Shown here: positions 41,530-49,270 of the stretch, one piece after another
Position numbering within the stretch: position 1 is the stretch's first letter
Layout of the letters: each line of letters opens with the position of its first letter
Source of the DNA: Microbacterium sp.
GTDB lineage: Bacteria; Actinomycetota; Actinomycetes; Actinomycetales; Microbacteriaceae
Reading direction: 5' to 3'
Length of the DNA stretch: 64,000 nt
NCBI RefSeq assembly: GCF_031178445.1
Contig: NZ_JAPSIY010000002.1
Span: 186,001 to 250,000, forward strand
Notes under the pieces: model-generated
What the model saw: only the letters and a program-made list of their open reading frames with translations
Told to the model about the DNA's origin: nothing
Database searches by the model: none
Position numbers and translations under genes: made by a program

Positions 41530-42786
41530 GTGATCCGCACCGTCTCCCGAACCTGGCTGGCGTTCGACATCGTCGGCAGCGTCATCGGCCTGCTGATCAC
41601 GCTGCCGCTGTCGTTCGCCTTCGTCGCCGGGCCGCTCAGTGTCTGGCTGCCGTCGGCGCCGACCACCTACGCGCTGCACGTGCTCATCGGCGCCGCGATG
41701 TGGGCAGCCGCCGCGATCAGCCGGCTGGCGCCAGGCCTCGCCCTCGTCGTCGCGTGGGTGGCAGCGATCCTGCAGATGGCGTGCGGGTTCCCACCCGTGC
41801 CGTTCGACATCGCGGTGTTCTCGGTGCTCTTCGGCACGGCCGCGTGGGGTTCGCGCCGCCTGCTCTGGCTGGGCGGCGCATCCGCAGTGCTCGGCGGCGT
41901 GATCGCGGGGCTGTACATCGCGCTGCTGCAGTTCGACGAATCCGTGACCACCCCCGCCCCGGCCGCTGACGGGATGCGGCTCGTGCTGCTCGCGGTGGCC
42001 ATGGGCACGAGCATCGTGTTCGCCCTCGTCATCGCCTGGGGCGCCGGGCTGCTGTGGCGCGTGGTGCGGCACGGCAGGCAGACCCGTGAAGCGCAGCTGC
42101 GCGCAGAGGCGATCGCCGCCGAAGAGCAGGAGCGGGTGCGCATCGCCCGCGACATGCACGACATCGTCGCGCACTCGCTGGCGGTCGTGATCGCCCAGTC
42201 GGACGGCGCCCGCTACGCCGCCGCCGCGAAGCCCGAGCTCGCGCAGGAGGCGCTCGGCACGATCGCGCAGACTGCGCGCGCCGCGCTGTCGGATGTGCGG
42301 ATGCTGCTCACCCAGCTGCGTCACAGGCAGGGCGACGGCCCCCAGCCGACCCTCGCCGACCTGGAGACCCTGTTCGCGCAGGTGCGCCAGGCCGGGATCG
42401 AGCTGCGCGTCACCGTCGACCCGATGCCGCCGGGCGAGCCGCCGGGGGCGATCCAGCTGGCCGTCTACCGCATCCTGCAGGAGGCGCTCACCAACGCCCT
42501 TCGACACGGCGAGGGCGGTGTGGACGTCAGGCTCTCCTGGTGGCCGGAGCGCGTCGACATCGGGGTGCGCAACCGCATCCGCCGCCCACAGGCCACCGGA
42601 CCGGGCGGCGGACACGGGCTGGTCGGAATGCGCGAGAGAGCACAGCTCGCGGGCGGTACGCTCGAAGCCGTGCGCGGAACGGGACAGGACGACGGCTGGT
42701 TCGTCGTCAGTGCGACCCTCCCGATCGGCACACCGTCGCAATCCGGCTCCGCCGGCGCTCGCTCAGGAACCGGAGATGCAGGATGA
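41530..42786 (+). CDS. NarL-type sensor histidine kinase
   Basis: A 418-residue kinase: four to five membrane helices in the first ~185 residues without a sizeable extracellular domain, then HisKA_3 (RIARDMHDIVAHSLAVVI, phospho-accepting His), N-box LQEALTNALRHG and G-box GGGHGLVGMRER. Such intramembrane-sensing kinases often watch cell-envelope damage. Its stop overlaps the response regulator ATG, and an ABC transporter follows. Confidence 0.92.
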   Translation: MIRTVSRTWLAFDIVGSVIGLLITLPLSFAFVAGPLSVWLPSAPTTYALHVLIGAAMWAAAAISRLAPGLALVVAWVAAILQMACGFPPVPFDIAVFSVLFGTAAWGSRRLLWLGGASAVLGGVIAGLYIALLQFDESVTTPAPAADGMRLVLLAVAMGTSIVFALVIAWGAGLLWRVVRHGRQTREAQLRAEAIAAEEQERVRIARDMHDIVAHSLAVVIAQSDGARYAAAAKPELAQEALGTIAQTARAALSDVRMLLTQLRHRQGDGPQPTLADLETLFAQVRQAGIELRVTVDPMPPGEPPGAIQLAVYRILQEALTNALRHGEGGVDVRLSWWPERVDIGVRNRIRRPQATGPGGGHGLVGMRERAQLAGGTLEAVRGTGQDDGWFVVSATLPIGTPSQSGSAGARSGTGDAG

Positions 42787-43418
42787 TCCGCGTCGTGCTC
42801 GTCGACGATCAGGCGCTGTTCCGCGCGGGCGTGCGGATGCTCGTGGCGTCGCAGCAGGACATGGATGTCGTGGGCGAGGCGGGCGACGGGCGCGAGGCGA
42901 TCGACGTCGTCGCGCAGACCCGCCCTGATGTCGTGCTGATGGACATCCGCATGCCGGTGATGGACGGCCTCACCGCGACCGCTCAGATCCTGGCGCGACC
43001 GGACGCTCCCCGCATCGTGATGCTCACCACCTTCGACCTCGACGAGTCGGCGGCCAGGGCGATTCAGCAGGGCGCAAGCGGGTTCCTGCTCAAGGACGCC
43101 GACCCCGAGTTCCTGCTCGCCGCGATCCGCACGGTGCACGCGGGGTCGAGCGTGATCGCGGCTTCCGCCACGCGGGAGCTGTTCGCGCACTTCACGTCCG
43201 AGACGAAGCCCGTGCCCCCGCAGTACTCCGACCTCACCGACCGCGAGCGGGAGATTTTCGCCCTGGCCGCCCGTGGGCTGTCGAACTCCGAGATCGCGGC
43301 GCGTGAGTACCTCAGTGAGGCGACCGTGAAGACGCACATCAGCCGCATCCTCACCAAGCTCGCGCTGCGCGACCGGGTGCAGCTGGTGGTGTTCGCCTTC
43401 GAGCACGGACTCGCCTGA
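42783..43418 (+). CDS. NarL/LuxR-type response regulator
   Basis: A 211-residue regulator with receiver domain (Asp8/Asp9, phospho-acceptor Asp54 in VLMDIRMPVMDG, Lys in LLKDAD) and a C-terminal LuxR HTH (LTDREREIFALAARGLSNSE ... EATVKTHISRILTKL). Partner of the overlapping kinase; probable activator of the ABC genes 80 bp downstream. Confidence 0.95.
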   Translation: MIRVVLVDDQALFRAGVRMLVASQQDMDVVGEAGDGREAIDVVAQTRPDVVLMDIRMPVMDGLTATAQILARPDAPRIVMLTTFDLDESAARAIQQGASGFLLKDADPEFLLAAIRTVHAGSSVIAASATRELFAHFTSETKPVPPQYSDLTDREREIFALAARGLSNSEIAAREYLSEATVKTHISRILTKLALRDRVQLVVFAFEHGLA

Positions 43419-43484
43419 GCGGATCATCCTCTGGGTGTACGAGGATGCATCGCCCGGTCGATGTGCGGGCATGGGCGCCGGAAA

Positions 43485-43490
43485 TAGCGT
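43485..43490 (+). promoter_or_regulatory. -10 element, leaderless geometry (FtsX-type ABC operon)
   Basis: TAGCGT ends 7 nt before ATG 43498. It is the same hexamer as the kinase gene -10. Confidence 0.45.
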
Positions 43491-43497
43491 CGAAGGC

Positions 43498-44259
43498 ATG
43501 GAGATCACGACTTCGGACCTCGGGCTCGCAGCCCGCGTCCAGCACCTCACCAGGAGCTACGGCGCCGGCGACGCGGGCGTTCGCGCCCTCGACGACGTCA
43601 GCGTCGGCATCCGCCGCGGCCAGTTCACCGCGATCATGGGCCCCTCCGGATCGGGCAAGTCGACGCTCATGCACATCATGGCAGGCCTTGACGCGCCCAC
43701 CGAAGGGCGGGTGTGGATCGGAGACACCGAGATCACCGGTCTCGGCGACGTCGAGATGACTGTGCTGCGTCGCCGACGCGTCGGCTTCATCTTCCAGGCG
43801 TTCAACCTCGTACCCACACTCGATGTGGTCGGCAACATCCTGCTGCCCTTCGAACTCGACGGCCGTCGCCCCTCGGCGATCGAGCGGGCCCGCATCGACG
43901 GGCTCATCGAGACGCTCGGCCTCGGCGCACGCCTCCGCCACCGTCCGCATCAGCTGTCAGGCGGGCAGCAGCAGCGGGTGGCGATCGCCCGCGCACTGGC
44001 CACCGCGCCCGATCTCGTGTTCGCCGACGAGCCCACCGGCAACCTCGACTCGGCCACCGGCCGAGAGGTGCTGCAGCTGCTCGCGACGGCCAGTCGCGAG
44101 CACGGTCAGTCGATCGCGATGGTCACGCACGACGCGATCGCCGCGAGCCACGCCGACCGGGTGCTGTTCCTCGGCGATGGACGCATCACCGCCGACCACC
44201 CCCAGCAGACCGCCGAGCAGATCTCGTCGTACATGCTGGCCGCGGAGGTGGCGGCGTGA
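43498..44259 (+). CDS. MacB/LolD-type ABC transporter ATP-binding protein
   Basis: A 253-residue ATPase: GPSGSGKST Walker [19 protein letters not shown]-loop, [15 protein letters not shown] signature, [12 protein letters not shown] Walker B with the PTGNLD wording of the MacB/LolD/FtsE group. It works with the FtsX-like permease encoded next (4-bp overlap). The start is ATG 43498 at leaderless distance from TAGCGT; a longer frame upstream has no family match. Confidence 0.93.
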   Translation: MEITTSDLGLAARVQHLTRSYGAGDAGVRALDDVSVGIRRGQFTAIMGPSGSGKSTLMHIMAGLDAPTEGRVWIGDTEITGLGDVEMTVLRRRRVGFIFQAFNLVPTLDVVGNILLPFELDGRRPSAIERARIDGLIETLGLGARLRHRPHQLSGGQQQRVAIARALATAPDLVFADEPTGNLDSATGREVLQLLATASREHGQSIAMVTHDAIAASHADRVLFLGDGRITADHPQQTAEQISSYMLAAEVAA

Positions 44260-45734
44260 GCGCCGCGACGTCCGCGCCGGCCGCGGTCGCGACGGCAGCA
44301 CTCGACGGACCGAGTACCCCGCGGCTCGGATGGCTGCGCGAGAGGGGCATGGGAGCCAGCATCCTGGTGTCGGCGCTCGCCGCAGCGTTCGGGGTCGTGC
44401 TCGTCGAGGTGACGGTCTACATCGGGGCGCTGCTCAAGGCCGACCCGTTCATCGGCGACAGCGAGACGCTGGCGATCGTCGTCGCGATCCTGTCGGTGCT
44501 GCTCACAGGCGTCGCCATGTACGTCGCTGCCATTGTCACCGCCAACACCTTCTCGACGATCATCGCCGGGCGCACCAGGCGCATCGCACTGTTGCGCCTG
44601 ATCGGAGCATCGGCCCGCTCGCAGCGGGCGGAGGTCACGGGACAGGGCTTCGTCGTCGGCCTGATCGGCGCGCTCATCGGACTGCTGGTCGGCCTCGCCC
44701 TGTCAGCGGGCGGGATGCTCGCGGGTGAACGTCTGCTCGGCCCGACGCCGGGGACCTTCACGCTGGTGCAGCCCGCGGTCGTACTGCCGGTCGCCGGTGT
44801 GGCGCTGACCACATGGCTGGCGGCCTGGATCGGCTCGCGCAGAGTGCTCTCGGTGACGCCGCTGCAGGCGCTCGGCGGCTCTGTCGAGCGCAGTCGCGAG
44901 GAGGTCGCCGCACGGGGCGGCCGTCACATCGGGGCACTGGTGCTGCTCATCGCAGGACTCGCGCTGCTCGCCGGAGGCATCGTCGTCGGCCTCATCACGC
45001 CGCTCGGCGTCGTCGTCGCGTTCTTCGGCGGTGTGCTGTCGTTCACCGGCCTCACGACCGGAGCGGCGCTCGTCATGCCGCCGGTCCTTCGGCTGGTCGG
45101 ACGCATGTTCGGACGCGGGGCGACCGCCCGGCTGGCGGCCGAGAACGCCCTGCGCTATCCGGAGCGCTCGAGTCGCATGGCGATCGGCGTGGTGATGGGC
45201 GTGACGCTGGTGACGATGTTCGCCGTCGCCCTCGAGTCCACCAAGGCGCTGATGGGGCGACAGGCCGATGAGGAGGTGCTGCAGGACTCCTTCGCCGTGC
45301 TCGATGCCTTCGCCTCGGTGATGATGGTGCTCGTCGCCGTGTCGGCGGTGATCGCCGCAGTCGGGCTGGTCAATCTGCTCACCATCGGCGTCGTGCAGCG
45401 TACCCGCGAGCTGGGGCTGCTGCGCGCGATCGGCCTCACCGGTCCGCAGGTGCGTCGCATGGTGCTGCTCGAGGCCGTGCACATCACGGTCGCCGCCACC
45501 CTGACGGGACTCGTGCTCGGCGTCGCCTACGGCTGGGCTGCGGCGCAGTCGCTGCTCGGATCGGTGCCGGTGCTGCCCGACTTCGAGCCGGCGGGCCTGG
45601 TGTACCCCGCAGTGCCGTGGGCCCCAGTCGCGATCATCGTGGTCGCGACGGCACTGCTGACCGTCATCGCCGCCGTCACCCCGACGCGCCTCGCCACCCG
45701 GGTGGCGCCGGTGGAGGCGCTCGCCGCGGACTGA
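44256..45734 (+). CDS. FtsX-like ABC transporter permease
   Basis: A 492-residue permease with two FtsX repeats. Eight membrane segments are visible; cytoplasmic coupling stretches include ARTRRIALLRLIGAS-like wording (RTRRIALLRLIGASARSQ) and RTRELGLLRAIGLTGPQVRR. It begins at GTG and overlaps the ATPase gene. With the upstream two-component genes it resembles envelope-stress or antimicrobial-peptide detoxification modules; the substrate is unknown. Confidence 0.9.
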   Translation: MSAATSAPAAVATAALDGPSTPRLGWLRERGMGASILVSALAAAFGVVLVEVTVYIGALLKADPFIGDSETLAIVVAILSVLLTGVAMYVAAIVTANTFSTIIAGRTRRIALLRLIGASARSQRAEVTGQGFVVGLIGALIGLLVGLALSAGGMLAGERLLGPTPGTFTLVQPAVVLPVAGVALTTWLAAWIGSRRVLSVTPLQALGGSVERSREEVAARGGRHIGALVLLIAGLALLAGGIVVGLITPLGVVVAFFGGVLSFTGLTTGAALVMPPVLRLVGRMFGRGATARLAAENALRYPERSSRMAIGVVMGVTLVTMFAVALESTKALMGRQADEEVLQDSFAVLDAFASVMMVLVAVSAVIAAVGLVNLLTIGVVQRTRELGLLRAIGLTGPQVRRMVLLEAVHITVAATLTGLVLGVAYGWAAAQSLLGSVPVLPDFEPAGLVYPAVPWAPVAIIVVATALLTVIAAVTPTRLATRVAPVEALAAD

Positions 45735-45741
45735 GTCATCC

Positions 45742-45823
45742 CGCGTGCCACCATCGAACCCGCGCGCCACCATCCAAGCCGCGCAGGTTGCGTGGTGGCG
45801 CGCGGCTCGGGTGGTGGCACGCG
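45742..45823. repeat. Inverted-repeat element with four GCGYGCCACCA motifs
   Basis: Arms 45742-45775 and 45790-45823 pair at 28 of 34 positions. Each arm contains GCG(C/T)GCCACCA twice, 19 bp apart, so the element has two copies in each orientation. It lies between two genes on the same strand, right before the -10 of the ComB-like gene. Confidence 0.75.
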
Positions 45824-45830
45824 CCGGCAA

Positions 45831-45836
45831 TAGGCT
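45831..45836 (+). promoter_or_regulatory. -10 element, leaderless geometry (ComB-like gene)
   Basis: TAGGCT ends 6 nt before ATG 45843 and lies 7 bp after the hairpin element. Confidence 0.45.
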
Positions 45837-45842
45837 GGATGG

Positions 45843-46508
45843 ATGCCGTCTCCGTTCGATCAGTCGTCGTATCAGGTCCGCCACGAGTGGGGCGTTGAGG
45901 GGCTCGCCCGGCTCGCCCCGGCCGACATCGTGGTCGTCGTCGACACCCTGCGCTTCTCGTCCACGTTGGCGGATCTCGTCGCCGACGGTCGCACGGTCGC
46001 GCTCGACGAGGCCCGCGCCTGGTCGACGAACGGCGCCGTCGTGGCAGGCGCCGCCGCCGCCGACACCGCGGCAGTGGTGCTGCTGGGAGGCATCAGGAAC
46101 GCAGCCGCCGTGGCCCGTGCGGTGATGACGATCCAGGAGCGGCGCGCGGCGCGCACGTCGGTGACCGTGCTGGCAGCGGGCGAGCTCGCGGTCGACGGCT
46201 CGCTCCGCTTCGCGGTCGAGGATCAGCTCGGTGCGGGCGCGGTGATCGCTGCGCTGACCGACCTCGGCATCGATCACTCGTCGCCCGAGGCTGCGGCGGC
46301 CGCCGAGTCGTATCGTGCGCTTCGCCGGGCGCTGCGGCACCTGCTCTCGGCGAGCGGCTCCGGGCGCGAGCTGGCGGACGGGGTGGCGTCGACCGCGCGG
46401 ATGGAGGCGTCCGGCATCCGGCCCGCGTCGGTGGCCGAGGCCGCTGAGCCCGATGCGGTGGATGCCGTGCCGGTGCTGCACGACGGGACTTTCACGGCGT
46501 TCGCCTGA
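45843..46508 (+). CDS. 2-Phosphosulfolactate phosphatase (ComB)-like protein
   Basis: A 221-residue ComB-family protein: VVVDTLRFSSTLADLVADG, the GGIRNA segment, and EDQLGAGAVIAALTDL match the family core. ComB removes phosphate from 2-phosphosulfolactate in coenzyme M synthesis in archaea; actinobacteria carry homologues although they do not make coenzyme M, so the true substrate here is uncertain. Free-standing gene. Confidence 0.8.
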   Translation: MPSPFDQSSYQVRHEWGVEGLARLAPADIVVVVDTLRFSSTLADLVADGRTVALDEARAWSTNGAVVAGAAAADTAAVVLLGGIRNAAAVARAVMTIQERRAARTSVTVLAAGELAVDGSLRFAVEDQLGAGAVIAALTDLGIDHSSPEAAAAAESYRALRRALRHLLSASGSGRELADGVASTARMEASGIRPASVAEAAEPDAVDAVPVLHDGTFTAFA

Positions 46509-46548
46509 TCCGCGCCGCGCGCCGCCGCGGTGCGGCAGGGCGAGCCCG

Positions 46549-46554
46549 TAGGGT
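46549..46554 (+). promoter_or_regulatory. -10 element, leaderless geometry (DUF3054 gene)
   Basis: TAGGGT ends 6 nt before ATG 46561. Confidence 0.45.
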
Positions 46555-46560
46555 CGGGCT

Positions 46561-46932
46561 ATGAGGTACCTGCCCGCCTTTCTCGTCGACGCCGTCCTCG
46601 TGCTGATCTTCGCGGTCATCGGCCGCGCTTCGCATCAGGAGGATCCATCGGGCTTCCTGATCACGGCATGGCCGTTCCTGGTGGCCCTGGTCGCCGGTCA
46701 TCTGCTCGCGGCGCTCGTTCCGATGCGGCCGCGCCGGCCGTGGTCGCTCGGCTGGGGCGTGGTGGCGTGGGTGGTCGCGGTGGCCGGGGGGATGCTGCTG
46801 CGTGTCGTGAGCGGCGGCACCGCCGAGACGCCGTTCATCATCGTCGCGGCCATCGTGCTGGCGGCGTTCCTGATCGGCTGGCGGCTGATCGCCCTCCTCG
46901 TGCGCCGCTACCGCTCGCCGCGCGCGACGTAG
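46561..46932 (+). CDS. DUF3054 small membrane protein
   Basis: A 123-residue protein with four predicted membrane helices. The N-terminal AFLVDAVLVLIFAVIGRASH and the later TAWPFLVALVAGHLL are typical of DUF3054, a family of unknown function common in actinobacteria. It ends with a short basic tail. No functional link to its neighbours is evident. Confidence 0.8.
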   Translation: MRYLPAFLVDAVLVLIFAVIGRASHQEDPSGFLITAWPFLVALVAGHLLAALVPMRPRRPWSLGWGVVAWVVAVAGGMLLRVVSGGTAETPFIIVAAIVLAAFLIGWRLIALLVRRYRSPRAT

Positions 46933-46957
46933 CGGTCACCGGAGGCGAGCCGATCGC

Positions 46958-47446
46958 TCAGCGCTCGGCGAGCGCGGCGATCCGGTCTGCGGCCGTGATC
47001 TCGCGACGCGTCCACTCGAAGAGGTAGCGCTGATCGAAGCGCGGCGAGCACTTCGCACACGACGTGGCCCTCGCCGGTTTGCGATGGCGGTAGGCGACGT
47101 GTCCGGCCGGGCACCGACCGATCCACGGCGCCAGTTCCGTGGCCGTCTCACCCGTGTGCGTCGTGCCTCCGACGTAGCCCAGTTCGCGTGCCGCGCGCTT
47201 CCACTCCGGGCCGTGCGCGGCGGCGTGGCCGACGATGGCGTGGGCCACCTCGTGCAGCAGCGTCTGGTGGATCTCGTCGTCTTCGAAGCGGGCGGCGAGG
47301 TACCGCGAGACGGTGATGCGCTTGCGCCGGTAGTCGCAGAGCCCGGCCCGGCGCTTGGCGTTGTCGAAGTCGAAACTCCACGACTCGTCGAGGTGCAGTC
47401 TGATAAGCGCCTCGCCCCAGACGCGCACCCGGTTCAGATCCGCCAT
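46958..47446 (-). CDS. SprT-like zinc metalloprotease-type protein
   Basis: A 162-residue SprT-like protein. The zinc-protease motif is HEVAHAIVGH near residue 65, and a C-terminal zinc ribbon is suggested by CPAGH and CAKC. Relatives (human SPRTN) cut DNA-protein crosslinks; the bacterial role is not established. Start ATG 47446 has TACGCT 6 nt upstream. Confidence 0.85.
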   Translation of the reverse strand: MADLNRVRVWGEALIRLHLDESWSFDFDNAKRRAGLCDYRRKRITVSRYLAARFEDDEIHQTLLHEVAHAIVGHAAAHGPEWKRAARELGYVGGTTHTGETATELAPWIGRCPAGHVAYRHRKPARATSCAKCSPRFDQRYLFEWTRREITAADRIAALAER

Positions 47447-47452
47447 GAGATC

Positions 47453-47458
47453 AGCGTA
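47453..47458 (-). promoter_or_regulatory. -10 element, leaderless geometry (SprT-like gene)
   Basis: On the minus strand TACGCT lies 6 nt before ATG 47446. Confidence 0.45.
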
Positions 47459-47490
47459 GATCCGACGGCCGACATCCGGTACGTGGGCGG

Positions 47491-48021
47491 TCAGATCAGC
47501 AGCGCGGGCTGCTGGGTGGTGCGCCGTTCGGCCGCTTCGATCGCCAGCAGAGACACTTCGAGGTCGTCATCGCCCGCACCGGCCTCGCGACGCAGGAACA
47601 GCGAGCGCTTGAAGCTCTCGCGCGCCTGCTCGTAGTCGCCGCCCTCGTAGGCGTTCTTGCCGTGATGCTGGTGTGCGAACGCGGCGATCCCTGCCCAGCC
47701 CTGGCCCTCCGCCTCGCTGGCGCACGTGGCCAGTTCCTGGGCGGCTGCAGCGCGGGCGCCGCGGCGCTGCAGCACCGTCGCGTGCAGTACTCGAGCGCGC
47801 AGCAGGTCCTTGCGGGTGCCAGCCATGCGCGCCTGCCGCACGGTCTCTTCGGCGAGTTCGAGCGCCTCGTCCAGACGATCGAGCACTTTCAGCAGCCACA
47901 CCCGCTCGAGCAGCACCGGAAGGCTGCGCTGCTGTTCGATCTCGCTGAGGCGCTCAGCGCACTCACGCTGGTCCACCACTTCACGAAGGGTGTCGGGGTC
48001 GTATCCCTGGATCAAATTCAC
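47491..48021 (-). CDS. Helical-repeat (TPR-like) protein of unknown function
   Basis: A 176-residue, almost wholly helical protein. Pairs of amphipathic helices such as LDEALELAEETVRQARMAGT, KDLLRARVLHATVLQRRG and KNAYEGGDYEQARESFKRSL resemble tetratricopeptide repeats, which bind other proteins. No catalytic motif. The start is GTG 48021 with GAGGAG 9 nt upstream; the longer open frame upstream covers a repeat region. I do not recognise a named family. Confidence 0.7.
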   Translation of the reverse strand: MNLIQGYDPDTLREVVDQRECAERLSEIEQQRSLPVLLERVWLLKVLDRLDEALELAEETVRQARMAGTRKDLLRARVLHATVLQRRGARAAAAQELATCASEAEGQGWAGIAAFAHQHHGKNAYEGGDYEQARESFKRSLFLRREAGAGDDDLEVSLLAIEAAERRTTQQPALLI

Positions 48022-48137
48022 GACGTAGAACTCCTCTCCGTGACCGTTCCAGTCTGCCTGCCCGATCCGGGAAAGGACCGAGGCACGCCCTGCACGTCCG
48101 CATCCGGTTGTGGCCCCGCCGCGTCGCGCCCCCGCGA

Positions 48138-48263
48138 CGGATGCTTTTCGTCGCTGGGGTGGTGTCTGGGCCTGCGTTCTCCATCTGCTGCCCGTGCGGG
48201 CGGATGCTTTTCGTTGGTGTGGTGGTGTCTGGACGGCGTTCGCCATCCGCTACCCGCTGACGG
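48138..48263. repeat. 63-bp direct repeat in the 260-bp gap before the TPR-like gene
   Basis: Two adjacent copies (48138-48200 and 48201-48263), each opening with CGGATGCTTTTCGT and containing GGTGGTGTCTGG. They are about four-fifths identical with a 1-nt indel. The rest of the gap 48022-48281 holds the ribosome site of the TPR-like gene and no further gene. Confidence 0.7.
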
Positions 48264-48281
48264 CGAGGCGGGCGCGCGCCG

Positions 48282-49148
48282 TCAGCGGAGGAAGATCGAG
48301 GCGTCGGGGCGGGGCGAGGCCACGGCATCCGCGTCGGTGACGACGGCGGCGCCGCGGGCGAAGGCGTCGACCTCGTCGCCCTGGGCGATCTTCGCCGGAT
48401 GCGGTCCTGCGGCGAGCACACGCGGAAGCCAATCGGTGGGCAGGGCGGTGGCGGATGCGGCCAGCACGAGGTTGCCGAACCGGCGGCCCTTCAGCACCTG
48501 CGCGTCGGCCAGCACGGCGACCTCCGGGAACACCGCCTGCACCGTCGCGACCTGTCGGCGGGCGAACGCGAGCCCAGGTCCGTCGGCGACGTTGACGAGC
48601 AGCACCCCCGAGGGCGCGAGCAGCGCCGACAGCTCGCGGTAGAACTCGAGGCTCGTCAGATGCGCGGGGGTCTGCGCCCCTGAGAACACATCCGACACCA
48701 CCGCATCGCATCGACCGACGAGCGCGGGCGGCAGCCGGCGCACGCCCTCACGCGCATCGCCGATCCGCACGCGGATCGCAGCTCCGCGCGGCAGCGGCAG
48801 GTGCTCGCGCACGAGCTGCACGAGCGGTGCCTCGAGCTCGATGACCTGCTGACGCGAGCCGGGCCTGGTGGCCTCGATGTACCTCGGGATCGTGAGGGCA
48901 CCGGCGCCGAGGTGCACGACGCTGAGCGGGGCGCCCGGCTTCGCCAGCTGATCGATGATGGCGCCCATGCGCACGATGTACTCGAAGTGCAGGTGCGTCG
49001 GATCGTCGAGGTCTACGTGAGACTGCGGGGTGCCGTCCACGATCAGCTCGAAGCCGTTCGCGAACTCGGACGGCGCGATCTGCGCGGTTCCGCCGTGGTC
49101 GAGCCGCGCCTGCGGATTCTCGGCGTCGCGCCCACGTGCTCGTCCCAT
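48282..49148 (-). CDS. Spermidine synthase-like (aminopropyltransferase-fold) protein
   Basis: A 288-residue protein with a SAM-binding fold of the polyamine synthase group: short N-terminal beta domain (ELIVDGTPQSHVDLDDP), motif I VVHLGAGALTIPRYI, acidic VIELEAPLVQL, VRIGDAREGV, and DAVVSDVFSGAQTPAHLTS. The catalytic acidic residues of true spermidine synthase are not all evident, so the substrate may differ. The start is ATG 49148 with TACGCT 7 nt upstream. Confidence 0.82.
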   Translation of the reverse strand: MGRARGRDAENPQARLDHGGTAQIAPSEFANGFELIVDGTPQSHVDLDDPTHLHFEYIVRMGAIIDQLAKPGAPLSVVHLGAGALTIPRYIEATRPGSRQQVIELEAPLVQLVREHLPLPRGAAIRVRIGDAREGVRRLPPALVGRCDAVVSDVFSGAQTPAHLTSLEFYRELSALLAPSGVLLVNVADGPGLAFARRQVATVQAVFPEVAVLADAQVLKGRRFGNLVLAASATALPTDWLPRVLAAGPHPAKIAQGDEVDAFARGAAVVTDADAVASPRPDASIFLR

Positions 49149-49155
49149 GGCATCG

Positions 49156-49161
49156 AGCGTA
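49156..49161 (-). promoter_or_regulatory. -10 element, leaderless geometry (aminopropyltransferase-like gene)
   Basis: On the minus strand TACGCT lies 7 nt before ATG 49148. The 122-bp gap to the LCP stop holds nothing else that I can support. Confidence 0.45.
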
Positions 49162-49270
49162 CTGCCGCGCTCACCAGGCCCGTTCCCGGCCCCGCACAGG
49201 CCGTCCACCTTCCGACGTCTGTCGCGCGAAGCATCCCGCCCCACCGCATCCGCGCGCCGGTGCCGGTGCT

